Positions 32,151 through 44,415 of a stretch of DNA of 64,000 bases are shown here, in pieces; position 1 is the stretch's first letter, and each line of letters starts with the position of its first letter. The position numbers and the translations under genes are program-made. The stretch lies in NCBI RefSeq assembly GCF_037893015.1, contig NC_133666.1:565530602-565594601 (forward strand), read 5' to 3'. Under the pieces are notes generated by a model that was not told the origin of the DNA, searched no databases, and worked only from the letters and a program-made list of their open reading frames with translations. Source of the stretch: Macrotis lagotis. Taxonomy: Eukaryota > Chordata > Mammalia > Peramelemorphia > Peramelidae.

Positions 32151-33010
32151 TATTCTAACTTACTTTCCAGAATTGTCAGACCAGTTTTCAATTCCACCAA
32201 CATAAGCTATTATCTTCCAAGTAATGAGTCTGTTTAGTCCCACTGACAAATCTCATCTGTTTGCAAGTTTGCAGCCCATATCTAAAGAAAGAAACTGTGT
32301 TCATATTAATCTGGATTTATATATTCATCCAGTTCACTAGGACAATTACTAACCTGTAAGCACTTAAGAGATGACCTAAGAAACAAAATTCATTGAATGT
32401 TTTAACTTCATGTCCAGTTCTTTGTTGTGTATAGATCTTTTTTTAGTCTATCTCTTTTCTTGGGTGCAAAAAAAGTAGATCTGAACCATCCTGATAACTT
32501 GGGAGGTTCTAAAAGAACCCTTTGATCTGGTGGACTTTAGAAGCATAAATCTCCTAATTGAGTTTCCATTCAATCAGAATTTACATTTTGTTAGAGTAGG
32601 CTCAGAGAGGAAGCTGATTGCTGGAATGATGTGAAGGCTGGTAAGGATACCCTATTCAATGAAAGGCAAAGCGGGGAAAAGATTTATAGTTTCTCCCCTT
32701 TGACAGTCTTGAGAATAGCTTCTCAGTGATGTGCAACTAAAAGCTAATACATCCACATACAAGGTCTTGCATTTTGAAAATCTTCAGGAAGCCAAATTTT
32801 ATAGGGAATAATATCCATGTGTCTCAAAGTGAAAATTAAATCCAAACTTTCTTTATCATCAAACACTGACTTTTCTTCTTTGAAAACTAGGTGAATCTGG
32901 TACTCATGAAAATAGTGCCTGACAGCACTGCCTACCAAAGATTGGTGGGAAAGGCCAAGTAACACATGTCTGATTCTTCCTCCTCCTCTGCTTTCCCTTT
33001 TCAAGGACAT
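32151..33010. other. Unassigned intergenic sequence
   Basis: No recognised repeat. The 110-codon minus-strand frame at 32744-33076 draws its start from the GAAA repeat and has no domain features. Confidence 0.45.
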
Positions 33011-33013
33011 AGA

Positions 33014-33014
33014 A

Positions 33015-33073
<59 letters not shown>

Positions 33074-33094
33074 CAAGAAAGAAAGAAAGAAAGC

Positions 33095-33146
<52 letters not shown>

Positions 33147-33148
33147 AA
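33014..33148. repeat. (GAAA)n microsatellite
   Basis: About 33 GAAA units with two GCAA-like interruptions at 33074 and 33094. Lys-Glu-Arg or Ser-Phe-Leu repeats in overlapping open frames are artefacts. Confidence 0.98.
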
Positions 33149-33464
33149 CTAGAGTAACTAACTCTGAAAAATAGGCATATAGTCTCTAAAATAATTGAGT
33201 GAAATGTGATAACAGAAAATAAACCAGGGAATAAATTGTAATTTATTGAAAGAATTCTGATATTTAAAACATTGATTTTAAAAGAAACCAAAAAGTTCTG
33301 ATATAAATTTATAACTAGAATAAAACTTTTTTTTTGTTTCAGTCAAATCATTTTTGCCTATACTTCATTGAATGGGAAATAAGTTAAGTGATTTGTATTG
33401 AAATTTTTATTTATAAAAAATCCAAAGATTTTTCAATGTTTGTCTTGTATCAAAGTGTTCTATT

Positions 33465-33496
<32 letters not shown>

Positions 33497-33650
33497 AAAC
33501 TATTTTCAAGTTAAAGAAAAATATATTGGTATACATATCAGGGAAAACAGAAATAAATTCAGACATATATGCATGTTTGTGTGTGTATCGATGTCTATAT
33601 TTTTCTTTTAAATATAAATTATAACCTTTTCCTAAAATGTTATATATAAC
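33149..33650. other. Unassigned AT-rich sequence with TA repeat
   Basis: A (TA)n tract with a CA interruption lies at about 33465-33496. Nothing else recognised. Confidence 0.5.
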
Positions 33651-33651
33651 A

Positions 33652-33840
33652 TTTTAAGGTTATCTCATTTGATCCTTCTAACAGCCCTGTAAGGTAGATC
33701 CTATTATTATCCTCATTTTACAGAGGTAGAAACTAAGGCTGAGAAAGGTTGATTTTTGGTCAGGGTCACACAGAAAGTGCATAAAATTGGATTCTTGACT
33801 CCAATCTGCCTCTCTCTAACTACTATACCAAGCTGTGTTA
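33652..33840 (-). mobile_element. MIR-like CORE-SINE
   Basis: TCATTTGATCCTTCTAACAG, CCTCATTTTACAGAGGTAGA and GGTCAGGGTCACACAGAAAG are in antisense MIR order. Confidence 0.75.
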
Positions 33841-35149
33841 CCATGGTTATAATTCATATAAGTGCTAACTGGTTTCCATATGCATATTACAGTATATTTT
33901 CATATTATTATATATGCAGATATGCATATTACATATATGCAACATATATGTTGCTATAAATTATATTATATATTGAATTATATTATGAATGTAAGATGGT
34001 ATGGCATATGAGTAGTTTTGTTTTCTGCCAATGTAGGTTATATGTGCCTACATGATTCTTTCTAGATGGAACTCACAAAAAGGCAAGAATAGCTATTCCT
34101 AGAATCTACCTCCCATCCTTCCTCTAAGGGAGACTTTGATTCCTGCCAGGAAAATAAACAGGAAGTTGGGGCCAGATAATGGTCATTCTGATCTCCTCAG
34201 AGAGAAGGGATACCTGAGTATCATCATATGTCTCTGCTCTCTTAAATATTATTAATCTAGGGGAAGTAATTTTTAGGTTTAAGCTTTATTCCTGATCACT
34301 ATCCCTTAACAGAAAATGTGGGATCCAACCTATACATTGAAGCTTGACTTCTTTGCTACCAAATTACAGTTCCACAAGAAACACACTGCAAATAGCAAAT
34401 AAATCCATTATTCCAATTAGATAGAACATAGATTTTTTTTTAAAAAAACCAGTATACATAAGGGTCTACAGAGCAAACAATTCACAGAGTGAATGAGTTC
34501 TGCCTTTGGAAGTGAGATAGTTTAACCAAAAGAGACAGTCTCAAATCTCACTCAAAGGGAAATTCTCTAAAGTATTTAGTGTAGGAAGCTCAAGATAGGG
34601 ACATAATAGACATTGCCTGCTGCTCTCTCTCTATATAAGTTTTTTTTTCCTTAGACCCTTTCTCTCTGTAGATTTCTGAGAAGAGGCTGGAATGGTGCCT
34701 CTTCTAGGTCAGATCTGGAAGCCAGATGAGCCTGGATCTCTCTTCTCTCCTGCTCTTATCAACTCCAACTTCACACAGGTACAGACCACTGAGTATTTGA
34801 TTATCAGTGGAGAGAGATCTTTTGTGTTAGGTGTTCTGAGACAAAGTTTGCATGTATGTTATATAATCACTAAATATAGTAAGATAATTATCAGACATCT
34901 TATGTTACTTTGCAATTCCATTGTCACACCTTTCTGTTGTAAGCATGAAGAGAGAATTTTATTTTTAATGAATTCAATATTTTCCTAACATTAATAATGG
35001 TATAGTTACCTGGCCTAGTCAGGGCATAATTAAACTGTACTAGGTTATGGACAGATAAGAGCCAGAATGATACATTGTAAAACAGAGATCAATAAATTGA
35101 GAATATGAGAGAAAGCAACTAAAATAGCAAAGGGGCTCAACTCTATGAG
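33841..35149. other. Unassigned sequence, partly of LTR-like composition
   Basis: About 33880-33990 is ATATGCATAT-rich low complexity. 34000-35000 is balanced in composition and I recognise no LINE, SINE or gene. The 98-codon open frame at 34692-34988 has no domain features. Confidence 0.4.
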
Positions 35150-35459
35150 AATGATCAAATGCTATTTGAGAACTTTGAGTAGTAGTTAGAAGAGAGAGAG
35201 AGAGAGAGGAACACTTTTGGTCAAGAGGAAGTGGAAGACCTGAGGGACAGTATTACTTCTGACTACAACAGATAAGGGACCCTTAGGGACAGTATCATTC
35301 CTTTTCCTAAGAGTGAAGAGTCCCTGAGAAGTAGTATTGATTGCAGTCCCAAGGGATCAAGGGAACTTCCTTGGGAAGAACTAGAGGGAAGATAAAGAGA
35401 GCACTGTCTACATCTCTCTCCAGATTTCGATAACTAGAATGAACTGAAAACTTCCCCAT

Positions 35460-36650
35460 TTTTGAAAATAGCAATGCAAAAAAAACTGAAGCTTAAGACA
35501 AGTTCCATGCTGAGAATAAAAGTTCAGCATTAATAAAGATCCAAATCAAGAAATAGTATAGAAAAATAAGCAAGAAAAATAACCTAACTATTAAAAAGCT
35601 ACTGATGACAGGTAAGAACAAGATACTATCTCAGAAGAAAACAATGAAGTCAAAATAGTTACAAGCAAAGCCTTAAAGAAAAATGTCCACTGGACACAAA
35701 CTCAACAAGAATTCCTGGAAAATTATTTTTTTTACTCAAACAAGAGTAGTAGGGGTAAAATTAAGCAAAGAAATGAAAGCAAAGGAAGGAAATTATAAAA
35801 AAATTAGCAGCTTAGTAAGAGAGATGCAAAAGTACTGAGAACAATAGTACCTTAAAAAACTGAATTGGCCAAATGAAAAAAGAGGTACAAAACTCACTGA
35901 AGAAGATAATTTATTAAAAATATAATTGGGCAAGTGGAGGCAAGTGACTCCACAAGACATTTAGAAAAAATAAAGCAAAATCAAAAAATTGAAAAAATAG
36001 GAGAAAATATGAAATATCTCATTCAAAAAATAACTGACTTGTGTGGCCTTGGGCAAGTTATTTAACTACATTTGCCTTGCAAAAACCTAAAAATAAAAAA
36101 TAAAAAATAACTGACATAGAAAATAGATTCAGGAAATATAATTTAAAAATTATTGAATTACTTGAAAGCTACAACCGAAAAAAGCACCTAGGCATTACCT
36201 TTCAAGAAATCATTAAAGAAAACTGTCTTAATAGTGTGGAAATGGAAATTGAAAGAATTCATCAATCATCATGTGAAAGAGATCACTAAATGAAAAATCT
36301 AGGAATTTTAGGTCAAAGGCAAAGTACTTCCAGAAACTAGAAAGAAGCCATTCAAATACTGTAGAGTCACCATCAGGATCACATAAAATTTAACATCTTC
36401 TACATTAAGGAATTATTGGCTTGGAATATGATGTTCCAGAAGGCAAAAGAGCTGGGATTACAAAAAAGAATGGTTTATCCAGCAAAAATGAGTCTAAGCC
36501 TTCAGGGGGAAAATGTATATTTAGAGAATTAGAGAACTTTCAAATATTCCTGATAAAAAGACTAAAGTTCAATAGAAAATTTCAAAAAATATATAATAAT
36601 CAAGAGGAGCATAAAAAGGCAAATATAAAAGAGAAATCATAAGGGATTCA
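35460..36650 (+). pseudogene. L1-C ORF1 remnant
   Basis: Aligns in part with L1-D at 58740-59190 (for example AGCTCAGAAGAAAATAATGA against TCTCAGAAGAAAACAATGAA). The open stretch 36421-36642 encodes KCIFRELENFQIFLIKRLKF, the ORF1p C-terminal domain. A 5'-truncated SINE at 36039-36101 interrupts the RRM part. Many stops. Confidence 0.75.
36039..36101 (+). mobile_element. 5'-truncated SINE tail with target duplication
   Basis: Only the last 60 or so bases of the SINE (TGTGTGGCCTTGGGCAAG onward plus A-rich tail), flanked by a perfect 14-bp duplication AAAAAATAACTGAC at 36025-36038 and 36102-36115. Confidence 0.92.
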
Positions 36651-36959
36651 ATAAGTTTAAACTCTGCTCCTTTATGGGAAGATGATACATGTCTCATCTA
36701 GGAATTTTATCATTAAAGAAGTTAGAAAGATTCTGTATAAAAAGAAGATGTAGAAGTGAGTTGACTATTTGAGTAGTTGTAAAAAAAAATGAACAGGCAA
36801 GAAAGAGGGATAACCTGAGAGAAGGGAGAGGAAGAATGGGGGGAAATATCTCACATGAGAGAAGCATACAAGGAAGAGTTTTTTCAATAGAGAGGAAAAT
36901 GGTGGAGTAGAGATGGGAAAACTTGGACCTCACTCCTATCTAAACTGTTTCAAAAAGGG

Positions 36960-39450
36960 AATACACACAGACACATACACACTCAATTGGGAATAGAACT
37001 TATCTTAACCAACAGGGAGGTAGGAGGGGAAAGGAAAGAAAAAAGCAGAGGCAATAAAAGGGATGAAAGATAAAAGAAGCAGTGATCAAAAGTAAAAGAG
37101 ACTTTAGAGGGAAGACAGGATAAAAATAGACAGTAAAGCATAAAAAGAAGAAAATGGTATGGAGAGAAATTCACAGCAATCATAGCTTTGAATGCAAATA
37201 GTTTGAACTCATCTATAAAATGGAAATGAAAGCAGAATGAATCAGAATCCAAAATTATTTGTTTACAAGAAACATATAAAACAGAGACACTGAGTTAAAA
37301 GTAAATGATTGGAACAGAGTCTATTACCTTCAACTGAAGTTAAAAAAGGGATAATAATTATGATCTTAGAAAATGTAAAAGCAAAAATAAACCTAGTAAA
37401 AGAGATAAGCAGGGAAGTTATATTTTGCTAAAAGGAGCCACGGATAATGAAGTACTATCAATATTAAACACACACATATGTTTATATATACTATGTATAC
37501 ATTAAATCTGATATATACTAAATAGCATATATAACATACTAAAAAGCATATATATATATAAATATATAATAACATGTATGCACACTAAATAGCATAGTAT
37601 CTAAATTCTTACAGCAAACGGTTAATGAATTATAGGAGGAAACAGACAGTAAAACTATATTCATGAGATACCTCACCTTTCCCCTCTCAGAGCTAAATGA
37701 ATCTAACCAGAAAAATAAATAAGAAACCAAAGAGATGAGTATAATATTAGAAAGTTAGATATGAAAAGCCTGGGGAAAAACTAAAGGAAATAGAAAAAAA
37801 AGTATTTCTTTGATTGTACATGGCAAACCTTCAAAAAAATTGACCACGTATTAAGACATAAAAACCTCACTACTAAATGCAGAAAAAAAAGCAGAAATAC
37901 TAAATGCACCCTTTTAGATCATAGTACAATAAAAATTAGATTTAATAAAGGACTGTGAAAGCATAGGCTAAAAACTAATCAGAAACTAAATAATTTAATT
38001 CTAAAGAATGAGAGAGTCAAAGAACAAATCATAGAAACAACGAATTATTAAAGAGAATGGCAACAATGATGCAACAATTCAAAATTTGTTGAATGCAGCC
38101 AAAAGAGTACTTAGTTAGAGTTGTATATCTCTAAATGTGTACATCAGTAAAAGAAAGAACAGATTAATGAATTGAGCATGCAGCTAAAAAAAAATCTAGA
38201 AAAATAACAAATTAAAAATTCCCAATTAAATACTAAAATGGAAATCCTGAAAAATCAAAGGAAAGATTAATATGCTTGAAAATAAAGTCATTGATCTAAT
38301 TAAGAAAACAAACCAGAAGCTGGTTTTATGAAAAAAATAATTAAACCATTGGTTAATCTGATATTAAAAAGTAGAAAACCTGGTTATTATTATCAAAAAT
38401 GAAAAGGGTGAATGTACCACTAATGAAAATAAATTAAAGCAATAATTAGAAGTTATTTTGCCCAATTATATGCCAGTAAAACTGATGATAAAGGTGATAT
38501 GGATGTTTATTTAAAAAAATAAATTGCCTTGATTAACAGAAGATGAAATAGAATGCTTAAAATAAATCTTAGAAAAAATTGAATAAACTATAAATGAACT
38601 CCTAAGGAAAAAAATCCCTATGACCAGATGAATTCATAAGTGGATTCTATCAAACATTTAAGGAATATTTAATCCCAATATATAAATTGGTGGAAAATTG
38701 GTAAAGAAGAAATATTCTTGATTTCTTTTATGACACAAATATGGTTTTGATAATTAAATCAGGGAGAACAAAACCAAAGGAAAGCAACTGACAAATTTCT
38801 TTAGTGGATATCATTGAAAAATTTTAAATAAATACTGGCAAGGAGATTTGAAACAATCTATCACAAATATCATATATTATGACCAAGTGGAATTTATGCT
38901 TGGAATGCAAAATTGGTTTAATATTAGCAAACTTATTAGTAAAAACAGTGACAACAAAATCATTTGATTATATCAATAGATGTAGAAAATGCCTTTGATA
39001 AAATGCAATAATCATTCTTATTAAAAACACTTGAAACCATAAGAATCAGTGAAAATTTTCTTAAAATGATAAACAGTATGTAACTAAACTATGTAACTAA
39101 AACCAGAATCAAGCATTATCTATGATAGGAAAAACTTGAAACCTTCCCAGCAAAATCATGAGTGAGCAAGGATGTTCATTATCATTACTATTAAATATTG
39201 TACTAGAAATGCTAGCTGTAGCTATAATACAAGAAAAAATTAAAGGAATAAAAATGGACAATGAGGAACAATACAATCACTCTTTGAAGAACCTTAATAA
39301 ATCAAGTGAAAGAATTAGTTGGAACAAAGAACAGCATCAGTAAATTTTAAGGATACAAAATAAACCCACTTAAATTATCAGCATTTTTATGTATTACCAA
39401 CTAAACACAGCAGGAAGGGATAGAAATAGAAATTTCACTTAAAATAATTG
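36960..39450 (+). pseudogene. L1-C ORF2 remnant: endonuclease and reverse transcriptase
   Basis: ORF2p of L1 nicks target DNA and reverse-transcribes its RNA. Here broken frames keep the endonuclease-region order (TTTACAAGAAACATATAAAA, then CTCACCTTTCCCCTCTCAGA) and the RT order (AATAGATGTAGAAAATGCCTTTGATAA for the VENAFD-like motif, then an open stretch at 39158-39343 with GCSLSLLLNIVLEMLA). The FADD-type catalytic box should follow ITLF near 39285, but the sequence jumps from NHSL to KNLNK: the catalytic box is deleted. Confidence 0.8.
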
Positions 39451-39519
39451 TTTACATTTGAAATTATGCCCCCAAAGTGAAAAACTTTGCATACTCTTTG
39501 ACCCTGCAATATTGTACTT

Positions 39520-39950
39520 ATTCTCTGTTTTTGAAGAGGACCAATGACATCATGTCATGGAGGTCAGGCTACAGTGTTTGACTGTGGCTAGTCAGTCCAC
39601 TATGAATTCAGAAGGTTCTACCACAGGTCATGCACAAGCAGTATATTAGAAAATTTGAGATGGAGATGTTTCTAGCTTTGTGAAGCTTACATATCTTTTG
39701 TGTGACTGCTGTGCTCATGGAATACCATACATTCTTTGATGTGGGCATGCCATTCTAGTGTTTCCCATGTCTTAAAATTTATACTAAAATTCTTCAGAGA
39801 GATTTTGAGATGTCCACTGCTTCTTATGATCACTGTAAACACTTGTACATATATTAAAATTGGAATGATACAGAAACATAACTTATGTAACAATGATACT
39901 ATTGTTATGTATGACACTATGTAAAAATGACAAATTCATGAAGCATTACA
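39520..39950 (-). mobile_element. Unclassified interspersed repeat, LINE-like
   Basis: Begins TTTTTGAAGAGGACCAATGA and contains ACAGGTCATGCACAAGCAG. Similar flanks (GACCCTGCAATATTGTACTT and GACCCAACAATAGCACTGCT) suggest a target duplication within L1-E. The minus strand encodes NFSINFKTWETLEWHAHIKE, which looks like the C-terminal part of a LINE ORF2, but I cannot name the family. Confidence 0.55.
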
Positions 39951-40375
39951 GATGACCCAACAATAGCACTGCTAAGTCTATATTCCAAAGAGATCAAAGA
40001 AAAAGGAAAAGAACTTATATGTGCAAAAATATTTATAACAACTCTTTTTGAGGTGGGCAAAGAATTAGAAATTGGTGAGGTGCCCTTCAATTGGAGGATG
40101 ACTGAATAAATTATGGTATATGATTGCTGAAATGATAGGTAGGATGGTCTCAGAAAAACCTGGGAAGAATTATTTGAATAGATACAAGATAAAGTGAGCA
40201 GAACTAGAACATTGTACATAGTAATAGCAAGATTATATGATGATATGTTGTGAATAACTTAGCTATTCTCAGGAATACAATGATGCAAGACAATTCTGAA
40301 GGACTTATGATGAAAAACACTATCCACCTCTAGAGAAAAAACTGCTGAGCTTGAATGCATACTGAAGCACATATC

Positions 40376-41325
40376 TAAAAAGCTATCATTTATAAAAGAG
40401 CCATTCCCCAATTGATAAATGATCAAGAGATATGAACAGTTTCCAGATGAGGTTATCAATACAATCAATTTAAATATTTTTTTTTAAAACATGTCCTACA
40501 TCATTAAGAGAAATGTGGTTGGAACAATTATGAGGTATTACTTTATACCCATTGGATTGGTTAATAGGACAGAAAGAGAAAATGAAAATGTTGAAAGGAA
40601 TGGAGGTAAATTAAGACATTGATGCACTGTTGGAGGAGTTGTGAAATGATTCAACAATTCTGTAGAGCAAATTTGAAACTATGCCCAAAGGACTATAAAG
40701 CCATGCCTAGTTTTTGGCCTGGCAGTGTCAATGCTGGGTCTTTATTCTAGAAGAGATGAAATATGGGATATTTATAGCAGTTCTTTTTTGATGGTGGGGG
40801 ATTGCAGATTGAAGGATACCCCGCAGTTGGAGAATGGCTGAACAAATTGTAGAATATGATTGAGATTAAATACTATTCTGATATGGGAAATGATGAAAAG
40901 GATACTCTCAATAAAAAAAAACTTACATGAGCTGAAATAATAGGAAATGTACCTTATACCAAAATAACAGCAATATTGCAGGATGATCAGCTGGGAATGA
41001 CCTACCTTTACTCAGCAATACTGTGATCCAAGAGAACTCTGAAGGATTTATGATAAAGAATACTATTCTTCCCAGAGGCAGAGCTGCTGGTGTCTGAATA
41101 TAGACTGAAACATCCTTTTTCTTTCCTTTATACTTTATTTTTCTTGAGGTTTCTCTTTTTTTGGGGGGGTTATGTTTACTTTTACATTACTATTGCAGTA
41201 ATGTTTTTCATAACTACACATTTTTAACCTACACCAAATAACTTGCTTTCTCAATATGGGAGAATGGGGTGGTAGGAAAGTTTTGGAACTCAAGGTTTTG
41301 GAAGTAAATGAAATTCAAAAAATTC
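40376..41325 (+). mobile_element. L1-F: 5'-truncated L1 tail nested in L1-E
   Basis: Starts at GAGCCATTCCCCAATTGATA, earlier in L1 order than the sequence just before it, so it is a separate copy. It continues through ATTGATGCACTGTTGGAGGA, ATGGCTGAACAAATTGTAGA and the 3' UTR to GTTTTGGAACTCAAGG. Decayed. Confidence 0.7.
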
Positions 41326-41516
41326 AGCCTCAGACACTTTATAATTACCTAGCTGTGTGGCCTTGGGCAAGCCACTTAACCCCATTGCCTTGCAAAAAAA
41401 CCTAAAAAAAATTAGCCAATCATATTTGAACTCAGTTCCTCCTGACTCCAGGGCTGGTGCTCTATCTACTGCACCACCACTTAACCCCATTGCCTTGCAA
41501 AAACTAAAAAAAAAAA
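41326..41516. mobile_element. Rearranged SINE: tail (+), head (-), tail end (+)
   Basis: 41326-41412 is the plus-strand 3' half of the SINE with A tail; 41419-41475 is the 5' half on the minus strand (GAACTCAGTTCCTCCTGACT to CTACTGCACCACC); 41476-41516 is again the plus-strand tail end (CTTAACCCCATTGCCTTGCA). Together they form one scrambled unit. Confidence 0.85.
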
Positions 41517-43054
41517 TTTATCTGTGCTTTTTTTTGTAACATGACAAACATGGAAATATGTTTTGTATGACTGCAAAATAATATATATCAAATTGTTTGC
41601 CTTCTCAAGGAGGAAGAGGAAGGAGGAGGAGAGAGAGAGATTTTGGAATTCAAAGTTGAAAGAAATGAATGTTTCCCATGTAGTTAGAAAAAAATTAAAT
41701 TAAAAGTTAAAATAAAATAAAGCAATTGCAAACAATATAAAATACTTGAATGTCTACCTGTCAAGATAATTGAAGGGATTTTAAAAATACATTATAGAAT
41801 ACTTTTCACATTCATAAAGACAGATCAAAACAATTAGAGAAATATTAGTTGCTCATGAGTAGACCAAGTCGACATACTAAAAATGACAATTCTACCTGTA
41901 AATTTACTTATTCTGTTCCATAACAATCAAACCACCAAAGAATTATTTTATAGTTATGAAAAATAGTAAGTTATCTGGAAAAAAAACTAAGAATATCAGG
42001 GGAAATAATGAAAAATAAATGTGAAGCAAGGTGCCCTAGCAGTTCCATATTTCAAACTATATGCAAAGTAATAAGCATCAGAACAATTCATTACTGGCTA
42101 AGAAATAGAGAGGTGGATGAGTGGAATATATTAGGAAACAATACAAAGTAGTAAATTACCATAGCAATCTATGTTTGATAAATGCTTTTGGGGCAAGAAT
42201 TCATTATTTGACAAAAGGCCAGTTGAAAAGCAGTTTGGCAGAACCTAGGCATAAATCCAGATCTCAAACCATAGACTAAAATTAAGGTAAAATTGAATAA
42301 ATGATTTAGAGATAAAGGATGATATCATATGAAATTACAAGAATATGGGAAAATATACCTGATAGATCTGTGGATAAGGGAAGAATTTATGACCAAACAA
42401 GAAAAAGAGGATTATAGAAGTAAAACAGATTTTTTTTTGATTATATGAAATTAAAAGTCTTTTGCACAAAATTCATGTTGTCAAAATTAGAAGGAAAACA
42501 GATACCTGGGGAAATTTTTCCAGCAAGTTTCTTTAATTAAACTACCTCAGCTCTCAAGTGGTCAAATACAAACAGTTTTCAGAAAAAGAAATCAAAGCTA
42601 TCAATAGTCACACACTCAAAAATGCTCTAAATCACTATTGATTAGATAAATGCAAATTAAAATGACTCTGAGATACCTCTTAACACCTTATTAGGCTGGA
42701 TAACATGACAGAAAAGGAAAATGACAAATACTGAAGGGAATGTGCAAGAAAAATTATACTAAAACACTGTTGATGGAGTTCAGAACTAGTCCAATCATTC
42801 TGTAGAACTATTTGAACTATGCTCCAAAGCCTATAAAACTATGCATGCCCTTTTACCTAGTAGTATCTCTACTAGGTCTGCATCCCAAAGAGATCAAAGA
42901 AAAGGTAAAAGGATCTATTTGAATAAAAATATTTATAGCAGCTCTTTTTTGTGGCAGTAAAAAAAATTGAGGGGATGTTCACAAATTGGAGAATGGCTGA
43001 ACAAATGTGGTATATGATTGTGTAAGAATTTTATTATGGTATAAGAAATGACTA

Positions 43055-43208
43055 GGGGCGGCTAGGTGGCGTGGTGGATAGAGCACTGGCCTTGGAGTCA
43101 GGAGTACCTGGGTTTAAATCTGGCTTCAGACACTTAATAATTACCTAGTTGTGTGGCCTTGGGCAAGCCACTTAACCCCATTGACTTGAAAAATCTAAAA
43201 AAAAAAAA
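43055..43208 (+). mobile_element. tRNA-derived SINE (WSINE1-type)
   Basis: Full-length plus-strand copy. Perfect 12-bp target duplication AAGAAATGACTA at 43043-43054 and 43209-43220. Confidence 0.95.
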
Positions 43209-43624
43209 AAGAAATGACTAGCAGGATGGTTTCAGAAAAAAACTAGAAAGATTTATATGAATTGATGCAAAGTAAAGTGAAGAACCAGGAAAATATTATA
43301 GACAGTAATAGCAATATTGTAAGGATGATTGACTGTGAAAAACTTAGCTACTTGATCAAGACAACAATCCAAGAAAATTCCAAAAGATCCATGATAAAAA
43401 AGCTATCCAATGCCAGAGAAAGTACTGATGAACTATGAATTCAGATTGAAGCACACTTTAAAATTTTTCTTTGTTTTTCCTCCTGTTTTTTTCTTTTGCA
43501 ACATGCTAATATAGATATATATCTGGCATAACCTCACATGAATAATTGAGATAAAAGTATCTTCTTAAGGAGGAGGGGAGGGAAAGAATTTGGATTTCAA
43601 AACCTTTTAAAAATAATTGTTAAA

Positions 43625-43686
43625 CCTAGCTGTGTGGCCTTGGGCAAGCCACTTAACCCCATTTGCCTTGCAAAAACCTAAAAAAA
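43625..43686 (+). mobile_element. 5'-truncated SINE tail with target duplication
   Basis: Starts CCTAGCTGTGTGGCCTTG and keeps only the 3' 60 bases. Flanked by AATTGTTAAA at 43615-43624 and 43687-43696. Confidence 0.9.
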
Positions 43687-43744
43687 ATTGTTAAAAATTG
43701 CAATTTTGAAATATTTAATGAAAGAAAAGACAAAAAATAAAAAA

Positions 43745-44384
43745 AAATTCTTGCTCTATAAAAGGTACTAGGCTGTGTGCTGGGTATAGAAAGAAAGACA
43801 AAAGATAGTCTCTGTACTCAAGGAGCTCTACAAACAAGCTACTTAAAATATAAGTTCAATATATTCAGTAGAAGAATGGCACTAGATTTAAGGGGTTTGG
43901 GAAGGGCTTCTTGTAGAAGGTAGGATTTTAGTCTTTATGCTCATATAAGTTTAATTCTCAAAGTGCAATGGGCAGTCCTGGGGTGCACTGGTTTCCCTTG
44001 CTGGATGTCTTCAAAGACCTATTGGTCATTTGTCAGTTATGTTGGAGATCATTAATCAGTTATGAATTGGACATTTAACTCAGAATCTGTGAATTTAGGA
44101 GAGGCAAGTTTAAGGGAGAAGATGTTTATTTAAGTTGTGGTTATGCTAAGTTTTAGGAAACAGTAAAGTATCTAGATGGAGATATAGAAAAGGAATTCAA
44201 GGATGAGCTTGGGACTGGATTTATAGATCTGAGAGTGATCTGTAGAGAAATGTTAGTGTGTATAGATGAAAGAGCAGTTGGCAGAAGACCTGCTAGAATC
44301 TTAGCTATCTAGCTTAACTGCCCATGTTACCTTGATCAAGGCACACTTATTCTTTGAGATAATTTCTTCATTTGTAAAATAAAA

Positions 44385-44415
<31 letters not shown>

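Larger units (their letters stand above)
39455..41715 (+). mobile_element. L1-E: 5'-truncated L1 tail inserted in L1-C
   Basis: Starts near GAAATTATGCCCCCAAAGTG (end of ORF2), continues after a foreign insert (39520-39950) through the 3' UTR to about 40372, and appears to resume at about 41515 with AACATGACAAACATGGAAAT to a TAAAATAAAATAAAG tail. The same landmarks occur in L1-C itself at 42800-43600. Edges are approximate. Confidence 0.65.
35150..43735 (+). mobile_element. L1-C: long L1 interrupted by two younger L1 pieces
   Basis: Order of parts: 5' UTR/ORF1 region (35150-36650), ORF2 endonuclease and RT region (about 36960-39450), then foreign L1 tails (39455-41715), then the ORF2 C-terminal region and 3' UTR (41716-43735). 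The sequence before the gap (ACTTAAAATAATTG near 39438-39451) is taken up after it (ATATAAAATACTTGAATGTC near 41739) as expected of L1 ORF2. All frames are broken. It is the longest L1 in the window. Confidence 0.8.
41716..43735 (+). pseudogene. L1-C ORF2 C-terminal region and 3' UTR
   Basis: In broken frames the order AAATGACAATTCTACCTGTA, GAAATAATGAAAAATAAATG, TGGATAAGGGAAGAATTTAT, TATGACCAAACAAG, then GCTGAACAAATGTGGTATAT is the ORF2 C-terminal part and 3' UTR of marsupial L1. A full SINE (43055-43208) and a SINE tail (43625-43686) interrupt it. Confidence 0.82.

Noticed and set aside
32744..33291. Open frames rich in Lys-Glu-Arg or Phe-Leu-Ser
   Set aside because: They are translations of the (GAAA)n microsatellite.
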